DNA of 33,305 bases. Source: Candidatus Omnitrophota bacterium. Its GTDB lineage: Bacteria > Omnitrophota > Gorgyraeia > Duberdicusellales > 4484-171. Shown one piece after another: positions 17,246 to 24,985 of this stretch. The stretch is from the NCBI GenBank assembly GCA_018818105.1, contig JAHISK010000090.1, forward strand, positions 1 through 33,305. The letters are read 5' to 3'. The number at the start of each line of letters is the position of its first letter. Within the stretch, counting starts at the first letter, position 1. Below the pieces are notes generated by a model. The model had not been told where the DNA came from, made no database searches, and saw only the letters and a program-made list of their open reading frames with translations. A program made the position numbers and the translations under genes.

Positions 17246-18643
17246 CTACTTTTTCACCAACTCATCAACATTACCAATCATATAAAACTTATCGTCAGAA
17301 ACAGAATCTAAGTTACCCGAAACTATTTGTTCACACCCGACTATAGTTTCCTCTAAAGAAAGATAAACTCCCTTGGTTCCGGTATATAACTCCGCGGTAA
17401 AAAATGGCTGTGTTAAAAAATTCTGCATTTTTTTTGCTCGGTCAAATATAACACGTTCCTGTTGAGACAGTTCTTCCCGTCCAATAATGGCAACAATTCT
17501 TTGCAACTCTTGATACCGCTGAAAATGTCTTATCACCTCCTGCGTAATATTAAAATGGCGTTTTCCAATAATAACAGGATCTATAAAACCGCTGCTTGAC
17601 TGCAATGGATCTATCGCTGGATACAACCCCCTCTGAACGTATTCACGAGATAAAACAAGCATTGAATCTAAATGGGAAAAGATAGCTACAACTGCCGGGT
17701 CAGTCAAATCATCGGCAGGAACATACACAGCTTCTGCCGACGTAATAGCCGAAGACTCAGTAGACCTAATTCTTTCATGAAACTCACTGATCTCACTGGC
17801 CAAAGTAGGCTGATATCCCGTTTCTGAAGGAATTCGCCCCAACAAAGCGGACAACTCTGCTCCCGCTTGAGCAAAACGAAAAACATTATCAACAAAAAAC
17901 AATACATCCTGACCTCTATTTAAAAAAGCTTCTGCTAAACATATCCCGGCTCCAGCCGCCTCAAACCTCGCTCCGGGAGACTCATTCATCTGCCCAAAAA
18001 CTAAAATAGAACGCTTCAAGAGATCAGCTTTTTCAAACTCATAATACAACTCGTTACCTTCTCTTATACGTTCGCCAATCCCACTAAAAATACAAGTACC
18101 TCTTTGTTTAGTAATAATATTATGAATAATTTCCAAGATTAAAATAGTTTTACCTAAAGCAGCTCCACCCAAAATACCTGTTTTAGACCCTTTTATTAAA
18201 GGAAATAATAAATCAATGACTTTTATCCCTGTAGCCATAATCTCATATTTAAGTTTTTTACTTTCATCAATAATAATTTCCTTAGACTCTTTTCCTTTCG
18301 AACGAATGGGCACATACTCTGATACTTTTATCTCACCTTTATCGTCAATGGGTTGACCTAAAACATTTAATATTCTTCCATACAACTCTTCGCCTACCGG
18401 CATAGAAAGCGACTTATGCGTTCGCTGACATAAGGAATTACGTTTTAATCCAAAGGTAGGAGTTAACGCGATACAACGACATATATTTGGTTCATAATGT
18501 TCTACTACTTCTAAAATCATTTCCTCACCATAAGAGGTTATAGACTTAAGAATCTCATAAATAATAGGCAACGCGCCCTCTTGAAATTGAACGTCAACAA
18601 CTGCCCCGTAGACCGCTAAAATTGTACCTTCATTCTTAGTCAT
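17246..18643 (-). CDS. atpD: F1 ATP synthase subunit beta
   Basis: [17 protein letters not shown] (P-loop), [108 protein letters not shown]. Confidence 0.96.
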   Translation of the reverse strand: MTKNEGTILAVYGAVVDVQFQEGALPIIYEILKSITSYGEEMILEVVEHYEPNICRCIALTPTFGLKRNSLCQRTHKSLSMPVGEELYGRILNVLGQPIDDKGEIKVSEYVPIRSKGKESKEIIIDESKKLKYEIMATGIKVIDLLFPLIKGSKTGILGGAALGKTILILEIIHNIITKQRGTCIFSGIGERIREGNELYYEFEKADLLKRSILVFGQMNESPGARFEAAGAGICLAEAFLNRGQDVLFFVDNVFRFAQAGAELSALLGRIPSETGYQPTLASEISEFHERIRSTESSAITSAEAVYVPADDLTDPAVVAIFSHLDSMLVLSREYVQRGLYPAIDPLQSSSGFIDPVIIGKRHFNITQEVIRHFQRYQELQRIVAIIGREELSQQERVIFDRAKKMQNFLTQPFFTAELYTGTKGVYLSLEETIVGCEQIVSGNLDSVSDDKFYMIGNVDELVKK

Positions 18644-18689
18644 CTTTCTACTTCCCTATTTTTATACAATCTTCCATCTTAAAAATAAA

Positions 18690-18866
18690 CAATACACAAT
18701 TAACAAATTACAAACAATATACAATTACGAATACACAAACAAAAATAAAATTTTTTTATTAATTATCTCTAAATACATTCTTTATCTATTCTTTCTCTCC
18801 CGTTTGTTTATTGTTTATTGTCTATTGTTATTTGTTTGTAATTTGGGAGTTGTTTATTGTGATTTC
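18690..18866. repeat. Inverted heptad element, family B copy 2
   Basis: Left CAATACA CAATTAA CAAATTA CAAACAA TATACAA TTACGAA TACACAA; right TTTATTG TTTATTG TCTATTG TTATTTG (TTTG) TAATTTG GGAGTTG TTTATTG TGATTTC. Confidence 0.85.
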
Positions 18867-18869
18867 ATA

Positions 18870-19739
18870 TTAAAACGCTCCACTTAGCCCAACTTTTTTC
18901 TTTAATAAAATTTTTGTCGCCGAAATCTCACGAATAGCCTTATCACTCAAAGCATGCACCTGCTTAAAATAAGAGAGAGTAACTTTTTTGCTTACAACAT
19001 TTAGTTCTTGAGTACTTCCTTCTAAATGCATGATTCTAGCAGCGAATTCCGCCTGTTTTGCTGAAGAAAATATTTCCAAAAGTTTATAATCCATCCAGAG
19101 ATGGACTAAAGAGTTAATCACTCTCCTTATAAACGGCTCAATAAGAATATCTCCCATCTTTTTGCCAATATCTAACTTTGATGACGAAAAAGAATACGGT
19201 AAAAAAGGAAACACACTTATTCGTTGAGAAGTCAAAGATATAAATTCCGGAGACACGATAATAATACGCCCAAATTTTTTATTATATCGGCTTAATAAAT
19301 AATTAATTATCTTTTGAGATTCGTTAGAATCAATCGTTTCAGTAATCCCTGGAAAAAAAACAAACCGATCTCCTCTATCTTCTAAATATCTAGCCCCGCG
19401 TTCTCCTAAAATTATAATTTCATCTCTATCCGATTGTTTCCTCTCAAAAGCGGCATTAATACACAGTATATTCAGCTCTCCTAAAAAGCCCTCGTCCGAA
19501 GTTATTATTACTATACCCTGCGGCAGTCCCTCGTTTACCGCTAAATAGGGAGAAGAAACCTTCCTCTCTATTAATAATTTAAAACCAGCCTCTAACTCTT
19601 TCAAATAATCCGCGTTCAATTTTTCTTTCCCTTGAAAAAAACAAAACTGGACTAATGCCGCTGTTTTAAACGCGTCAATTACCCCTCCTAAATCTTTTAT
19701 TAATTCTAAATCCTGTTTTAATTTTGCTAATGCTTTCAT
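18870..19739 (-). CDS. atpG: F1 ATP synthase subunit gamma (divergent N-terminus)
   Basis: C-terminal signature SSAKQAEFAARIMHLEGSTQELNVVSKKVTLSYFKQVHALSDKAIREISA; mid-domain IVIITSDEGFLGELNILCINAAF. Confidence 0.88.
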   Translation of the reverse strand: MKALAKLKQDLELIKDLGGVIDAFKTAALVQFCFFQGKEKLNADYLKELEAGFKLLIERKVSSPYLAVNEGLPQGIVIITSDEGFLGELNILCINAAFERKQSDRDEIIILGERGARYLEDRGDRFVFFPGITETIDSNESQKIINYLLSRYNKKFGRIIIVSPEFISLTSQRISVFPFLPYSFSSSKLDIGKKMGDILIEPFIRRVINSLVHLWMDYKLLEIFSSAKQAEFAARIMHLEGSTQELNVVSKKVTLSYFKQVHALSDKAIREISATKILLKKKVGLSGAF

Positions 19740-19834
19740 TAACCGCTTATTTTCTTAACTTATATTTACAAACATATACCATTTACCTGCTTTATCATTA
19801 CTCTCTGTTTATTCATTGTATGTTGTTTGTAATT

Positions 19835-21328
19835 TCACCCCATTCTATCCTCTGATGCCTCTGATTTCATCTCTCTAAAAAAAGTTACTATAATTTTGTC
19901 AAGTTTGTCCCTTATTGAAGGGACTAAATCTTTCTTTTGATGTAATTCCTCTAGAAAATCGGGAGCAAATTTAGACATATACCCAAAAAACCTATCTATA
20001 AATTTAGACAACATATCAGGAGAAACTACTTCTAAAATCTTTCGTTTAAAAGCATAAAAAAGAACTATTTGCTCTTCCTCAGACATAGGGGAATTATTAT
20101 TTTGCAAAAGTAATTCCCGTAAAGCCTTACCCCGGCGCATTCTTTCTACCGCTTCAGAAGAAAGTTTAGTCCTCAATTTAGTTAACCTCAACATTTCTCT
20201 ATATTGGGCGTATTCTAACCTTAACCCTTTACTTACTTCTTTTATTGCCGGACATTGGACTTTACTTCCAATACGAGAAACTGAAAGACCTAAATCAATA
20301 GATGGTTTAAATCCCTCTTTAAATAAATCTGTGCTGATATATATTTGGCCGTCAGTTATAGAAATTAAATTTGTCTGAATGTATCCAGTTATATCGCCTT
20401 GTAACGTTTCTACGATGGGAAGAAAGGTCATTGACCCGCCGCCAATATCTTGCCTTAAGCGGCCAGCCCGCTCTAACAGCTGGGAATGCAGATAAAAAAT
20501 ATCTCCCGGGTAAGCTTCCCTGCCCGGCGACCGCTCAAGAAGAAGAGAAATTTGCCGATAGATCCAAGCGTGTTTAGTAAGGTCATCAAAAACGACTAAA
20601 ACGTCTTTGCCCTTATTCATGAAATATTCACCTATGGCCGCGGCGGTGTAAGGAGCCAGATATTGTTCAGCAGCAGAATTATCCGCGGCAGCTGAAACAA
20701 CAACAGTATAATCTAACGCTCCATTACGCATTAATGTGTATAAATGTTTTTTAAACGCTGCCCCAGGACCGCCAATCCAACAATATATACATATAACATC
20801 TTTATCTTTCTGGTTAATTATAGCATCTAAACAAATACTGGTTTTGCCTGTTTGACGATCACCAATAATTAACTCACGCTGTCCCTTCCCAAGAGGAATA
20901 ACTAAATCAACAATTTTTACCCCGGTAAGAAGAGACTGACTCAAAGGAATTCTTTTCATAACTCCCGGCGCTTCCTTGAAAACAGGTAGAGACTCTGCCG
21001 AGAGAATCTCTCCTTTCCCATCCAAAGGTTCACCTAAACTATTAACTATTCTGCCTAAAAACTCTTCGCCTACCGGAACATCAATCCGTTCGGCAAAAGA
21101 ACTCACCATATCGCCAATCGATATTTTCGCGTGCTGACTAAGTAAAATTATCATTACATCCTGAGGATTAAACCCCATGACCATGCCTTTGGTACCATCA
21201 GGAAACTGAACAAACTGACCGTAGGCGCAGGAAGGCATACCATCTACTTTAACAATTCCATATTTAACTTCTTTTACACGACCGACTTCTTTGATATCTA
21301 ACGTGGGAACTTTGATTTGTTTGGACAT
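19835..21328 (-). CDS. atpA: F1 ATP synthase subunit alpha
   Basis: IGDRQTGKTSICLDAIINQ, SLLLERSPGREAYPGDIFYLHSQLLERAGRL, ISITDGQIYISTDLFKEGFKPSIDLGLSVSRIGSKVQ. Confidence 0.96.
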   Translation of the reverse strand: MSKQIKVPTLDIKEVGRVKEVKYGIVKVDGMPSCAYGQFVQFPDGTKGMVMGFNPQDVMIILLSQHAKISIGDMVSSFAERIDVPVGEEFLGRIVNSLGEPLDGKGEILSAESLPVFKEAPGVMKRIPLSQSLLTGVKIVDLVIPLGKGQRELIIGDRQTGKTSICLDAIINQKDKDVICIYCWIGGPGAAFKKHLYTLMRNGALDYTVVVSAAADNSAAEQYLAPYTAAAIGEYFMNKGKDVLVVFDDLTKHAWIYRQISLLLERSPGREAYPGDIFYLHSQLLERAGRLRQDIGGGSMTFLPIVETLQGDITGYIQTNLISITDGQIYISTDLFKEGFKPSIDLGLSVSRIGSKVQCPAIKEVSKGLRLEYAQYREMLRLTKLRTKLSSEAVERMRRGKALRELLLQNNNSPMSEEEQIVLFYAFKRKILEVVSPDMLSKFIDRFFGYMSKFAPDFLEELHQKKDLVPSIRDKLDKIIVTFFREMKSEASEDRMG

Positions 21329-21340
21329 AATTAAATTCCT

Positions 21341-21530
21341 AATTGACCTAATTCCTAATCAATTCCCAAATACCAATTCACCAAATACATTTGACCATTT
21401 CCTCATTAGGTATTTTTAAGAGCCCTTACCAATTTATCATTCTCTCAAATTACTAATTAATCTATTGGTTATTTTATAATTGGGTATTTTTTAGATCAAT
21501 TAGGTTAATTAGAAATTAGTCATTTTTAAA
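21341..21530. repeat. AT-rich intergenic repeat with recurring AATTNNN words and inverted arms
   Basis: AATTCCTAATTGACCTAATTCCTAATCAATTCCCAAATACCAATTC ... AATTGGGTATTTTTTAGATCAATTAGGTTAATTAGAAATTAGTC; period less strict than other arrays. Confidence 0.5.
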
Positions 21531-21536
21531 AATTCG

Positions 21537-22274
21537 TTATTTATTCTGTCCTTTTACAAACGGAATAACTTTTTGCATTTTATTTTGAAGGCTACCATCA
21601 ATAACAAATCCACCAATCTTAACAATAATACCTGAAATCAAATCCTGATTAATTTCTTCGTCTAAACTGACACTAGTCCCTATTTTAACAGACAATATTT
21701 TTACAAGCCGTTCCTTCTCTTCTTTACTTAACGCGAAGCTTGAAATCACTTTGACCTTATCTGTCTTTACAGAAAAAATATGTTTATCAAGAGTATCTAT
21801 TTCACTAACAAGCTCTCCAGTTAACTGCTGCTGCAGGCTTTCCTTACCCTTCTCAGTAAATATGCACTTAATCATTTCCATGGCCAAACCTAACGCTTGT
21901 TTTTCAATATCGGATAAAAGCTTTTGGCGCAACTTATCAACCTCTTCCTTACCATAAATAATAGTCTTCTGACAATCTTCTTTTGCCCGTTCTTCTAATT
22001 TTAGACGCACGGATTCAGCTTCCTTTTTCGCTCTCTCGATTAAATCTTTAGCTTCCTGTTTTCCTCTTTGAACCTCCGCGAGTCTTTCCTGTCGAGCACG
22101 TTCTAACTCTTCGCGTAAATTCTCTTCCTTAATTAAAGCTTCTTCCTGCAATTTTTTAAGCCTTCGTAACGCGGAATTTAAATGCTGATAAAACAACAAT
22201 CTTAATCCTACAATTAAAGCGGCAAACGTCCCTACCTGAATCAAAACTAACCTAATAATATCTTTTATCTCCAT
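21537..22274 (-). CDS. ATP synthase b subunit fused to delta C-terminal domain
   Basis: N-terminal TM (LVLIQVGTFAALIVGLRLLFYQHL), long charged coiled coil, C-terminal delta signature NQDLISGIIVKIGGFVIDGSLQNKMQKV. Confidence 0.88.
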   Translation of the reverse strand: MEIKDIIRLVLIQVGTFAALIVGLRLLFYQHLNSALRRLKKLQEEALIKEENLREELERARQERLAEVQRGKQEAKDLIERAKKEAESVRLKLEERAKEDCQKTIIYGKEEVDKLRQKLLSDIEKQALGLAMEMIKCIFTEKGKESLQQQLTGELVSEIDTLDKHIFSVKTDKVKVISSFALSKEEKERLVKILSVKIGTSVSLDEEINQDLISGIIVKIGGFVIDGSLQNKMQKVIPFVKGQNK

Positions 22275-22293
22275 ATTTATTTCCCCTTATAAT

Positions 22294-22321
22294 TAGTCGT
22301 TAGTATTTAGTATATACTAAT
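22294..22321. repeat. Heptad array TAGTNNN x3 plus TACTAAT
   Basis: TAGTCGT TAGTATT TAGTATA TACTAAT; reverse complement of the ACTANNN family; ends at the atpE stop codon (22321). Confidence 0.8.
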
Positions 22322-22530
22322 TATTTAAATAACATAAACACAATCAACAGAGCCAGCACAGCAATTCCTTCAGCAAAAAGAAAAGCTGTAATCATCGCTA
22401 TTAAAATTTTTGACGCAGCAGCTGGATTTCGTCCTAAAGCCTTAACTGAAGCATACCCAACAAGCCCAATTACCGCGGCCGGTCCCAGTGTACTCAAAAA
22501 CATAATTAAAGTTATAGTAAAATTCTCCAT
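22321..22530 (-). CDS. atpE: ATP synthase Fo subunit c
   Basis: 69 aa helical hairpin with GRNPAA loop and a central Glu in helix 2 (AFLFAEGIAVLALLIVFML). Confidence 0.92.
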   Translation of the reverse strand: MENFTITLIMFLSTLGPAAVIGLVGYASVKALGRNPAAASKILIAMITAFLFAEGIAVLALLIVFMLFK

Positions 22531-22600
22531 AATTTTATCGTATTTCTTATCTTCTATTTCCTAATTATTCTATCTTTTCGTTTTTTAGTCTTCCGTCTTC

Positions 22601-22870
22601 TCACATCATTATCACAAGCTCATTACTTACCATCTTTGCTAACCCCTTACGGATATTAATACGGACAGCTGATACTTTTTTAGGAGTTTTTTTTGCTTCT
22701 TTTTTCTCCCAATCACTAAGAATAATCCTAATAATTCCTGCTGTTAAAGAATATAAAAATGCCTGATGAAAATCTAAAACTGCGAACTCTCCATCCTCTC
22801 CCGGCAAAATAACCTCTTTGGCATTGCCTTCATATATAATTTTTTTTGAGTTTATTACTCTAACCCTCAT
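22601..22870 (-). CDS. atpC: ATP synthase subunit epsilon, N-terminal domain only
   Basis: MRVRVINSKKIIYEGNAKEVILPGEDGEFAVLDFHQAFLYSLTAGIIRI; 89 aa, no C-terminal helical hairpin. Confidence 0.88.
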   Translation of the reverse strand: MRVRVINSKKIIYEGNAKEVILPGEDGEFAVLDFHQAFLYSLTAGIIRIILSDWEKKEAKKTPKKVSAVRINIRKGLAKMVSNELVIMM

Positions 22871-22882
22871 ATAATTTGTTTA

Positions 22883-22914
22883 CCAGTTAACTGGCTAACC
22901 GGTTAACCAATTAA
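22883..22914. repeat. Octad array NNNNNTAA x4 with palindromic core
   Basis: CCAGTTAA CTGGCTAA CCGGTTAA CCAATTAA, contiguous, between atpC and the GGDEF gene. Confidence 0.7.
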
Positions 22915-22919
22915 CGCTC

Positions 22920-23795
22920 TTACACGACGCTCACCTTATTTCTTCCCATATCCTTTGCGTTATATAACGCCGCGTCAACCTTAGCCACTATCTTCTCAAA
23001 ATCTTTACCATCATCGGGAAAAGTTCCTACCCCTAGACTTACTGTTGTTGGCATATACAAATTAACTACCGTCCTAATGCGTTCAGCAACTAATACTGCC
23101 CCATCTTTACCCGTATGCGCTAGAAAAATAATAAATTCCTCTCCTCCATAACGAAAAATTACATCTTCCTGACGAATAGCCTCTTTAAATATCTCACACA
23201 TCTTCTTTAATAACTGATCTCCAGCTAAATGACCTTTAGTATCATTGTACTTTTTAAAATAATCAATATCAACCATTAACAACGAAAATCTTTCAGATGT
23301 CCGCTCTACCAACGATATTCTATTATCAATATACATCTTAAGAAAACGCCGATTATAAACACCAGTAAGACCGTCTCTAACTGATAACTCAGCGAATTTT
23401 TCTTTCTTCTTATCGGAAGATAAAAGAAAAAAACGCTCTATCGCCCGTTCTAAAACAATTCTTATTTCTGATGAATTAAAGGGTTTAGTAACATATCCGT
23501 AAGCGCCTTCCTCCATCGCTTCAATAGCTGAACTTATAAAAGTATATGCGGTAATAACGACTATACTTATTTGCGGATTAACTCTTAATAACGCTCTAGT
23601 TATGTCTACCCCGTTCATACGCGGCATATGCAACTCAGTAATTACAGCGGTAAAGGATACACTCTTTGCCAGTTTTATCCCCTCTTCTCCCCTTGAGGCG
23701 CTCCATACTTTGTACCCTGAAGATTTTAATATTTTCTCCAGAAAGACTAAATCCTCTTTCTTATCTTCAATAATTAAAACGTTTATTGATTCCAT
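22920..23795 (-). CDS. REC-GGDEF diguanylate cyclase with Asp-to-Glu substitution at the REC phospho-acceptor
   Basis: REC: INVLIIEDKKEDLVFL...FTAVITELHMPRMNGVD...ISIVVITAYT...YGYVTKPFN; GGDEF: DGLTGVYNRRFL...MVDIDYFKKYNDTKGHLAGDQLL...RQEDVIFRYGGEEFIIFL. Confidence 0.94.
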   Translation of the reverse strand: MESINVLIIEDKKEDLVFLEKILKSSGYKVWSASRGEEGIKLAKSVSFTAVITELHMPRMNGVDITRALLRVNPQISIVVITAYTFISSAIEAMEEGAYGYVTKPFNSSEIRIVLERAIERFFLLSSDKKKEKFAELSVRDGLTGVYNRRFLKMYIDNRISLVERTSERFSLLMVDIDYFKKYNDTKGHLAGDQLLKKMCEIFKEAIRQEDVIFRYGGEEFIIFLAHTGKDGAVLVAERIRTVVNLYMPTTVSLGVGTFPDDGKDFEKIVAKVDAALYNAKDMGRNKVSVV

Positions 23796-23830
23796 AGCTA
23801 ACTCCTTATTGAAACCGATGTATTATTGTA

Positions 23831-23963
23831 AATTCCAAATAACAATTTCCAAATCCCAAATAAATCTCAATCACCAAAATTCAAATGACCGAAACAGTTT
23901 TGGTCATTTGGTAATTGGAATTTGGTGGTTATTTGTTATTTGGTGCTTGAAATTTGGAATTTT
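23831..23963. repeat. Inverted heptad element, family A copy 2
   Basis: First 41 nt identical to 2804-2844; right arm TCATTTG GTAATTG GAATTTG (GTGG) TTATTTG TTATTTG GTGCTTG AAATTTG GAATTTT. Confidence 0.87.
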
Positions 23964-23975
23964 CATATTCATCTC

Positions 23976-24773
23976 TTACTTAAGCAAAAAGGTTCTCCAC
24001 TTAGTGTTCATATCATGGATATCAGCAAAACTGTAGATATCGAATAATCCTGTATACCAATCTCCTTTATCACGCAAGAATCGGCAATATTCAACGAACT
24101 TATCTCTTCCGTATTCTTTTAACAAAAATTCAATTATACTCGCGGCCTCGGCATAAAAAGTATCCGGATCTGTAATGTTAGTCAAATTAATTTCGGTCAA
24201 CCGTTTGAGAGGAATGAAATTAAAAGTCTTTACTATTTCTTTCGCGCGGATAAGTCGGCGACCCTTATTCCTTTCCACAAAAGTAGCGATACCTTCATCC
24301 ACCCACAATGGAAGAGGAGTCATATACCCTATAAACTCCCGAAAAATTAAATGCCCCATCTCATGAGGTAATATGGTATCAAGAAAATACTGCTCAACTG
24401 AATAGGCGTGAATCACTCTATCCTTTATATGAACACTTGCTCTCGACCACTGCGGCTGCTGCGTGCTATTATAATAATCTTCGGCTGAAGAATAAAGATA
24501 AATTTCACAACGATTATCCCAAGTCCAAAAATTAAATCTTCTAAACCCCAACTCATCTGTAATATCGGCGTAATAATCTTCCGCCTTCTTTAAAAGTTTA
24601 TTAACATCTCCTATTTTAAAATCAGCGGCGTGATATATTATAAAATGCGTACCTTTCTTAATTATCCACTTATTTGATTGATTTTGAGCAAAACTTTCTA
24701 ACGGACTAAAAAAAGCAAGACAGGAAATTATGACAAGCAAAAACAAAATATATTGCCGCGGCATCACCCTCAT
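23976..24773 (-). CDS. Secreted peptidase MA-like (gluzincin) metalloprotease
   Basis: Signal peptide; DTILPHEMGHLIFREFIGYMTPLPLWVDEGIATFVE (HEXXH plus downstream Glu). Confidence 0.85.
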   Translation of the reverse strand: MRVMPRQYILFLLVIISCLAFFSPLESFAQNQSNKWIIKKGTHFIIYHAADFKIGDVNKLLKKAEDYYADITDELGFRRFNFWTWDNRCEIYLYSSAEDYYNSTQQPQWSRASVHIKDRVIHAYSVEQYFLDTILPHEMGHLIFREFIGYMTPLPLWVDEGIATFVERNKGRRLIRAKEIVKTFNFIPLKRLTEINLTNITDPDTFYAEAASIIEFLLKEYGRDKFVEYCRFLRDKGDWYTGLFDIYSFADIHDMNTKWRTFLLK

Positions 24774-24800
24774 TTATTAAATAGTTATATCAAAAATAAA

Positions 24801-24950
24801 CAATTTACAAAATCCAAATTACAAGCAATACACAATACCAAATATACAATATACAAACGAGAATATTCTTAATTTATAAATCTTTTTATCTTTTTCTTCA
24901 TTTGTTTATTGTTATTTGTTTGTAATTTGAGAGTTGTTTATTGTAATTTA
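24801..24950. repeat. Inverted heptad element, family B copy 3
   Basis: Left CAATTTA CAAAATC CAAATTA CAAGCAA TACACAA TACCAAA TATACAA TATACAA; right TTTATTG TTATTTG (TTTG) TAATTTG AGAGTTG TTTATTG TAATTTA. Confidence 0.87.
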
Positions 24951-24985
24951 TAGTAGAAAGTTCATAGATTTTTCTATGAACTATA

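Noticed and set aside
17704-17907. Minus-strand 67-aa ORF
   Set aside because: Lies wholly inside atpD in another frame; no independent support.
17246-18643. Reading the beta-like ATPase as a flagellar/T3SS ATPase (FliI/SctN) linked to the secretion genes
   Set aside because: Sequence carries beta-specific motifs ([48 protein letters not shown]) and sits with alpha, gamma, b, c and epsilon genes; no other flagellar/T3SS genes are seen.
22321-22530. Na+-specific c subunit, as expected from the N-ATPase-like gene order
   Set aside because: The Gln and Ser/Thr Na+ ligands are not at the expected positions in my alignment.
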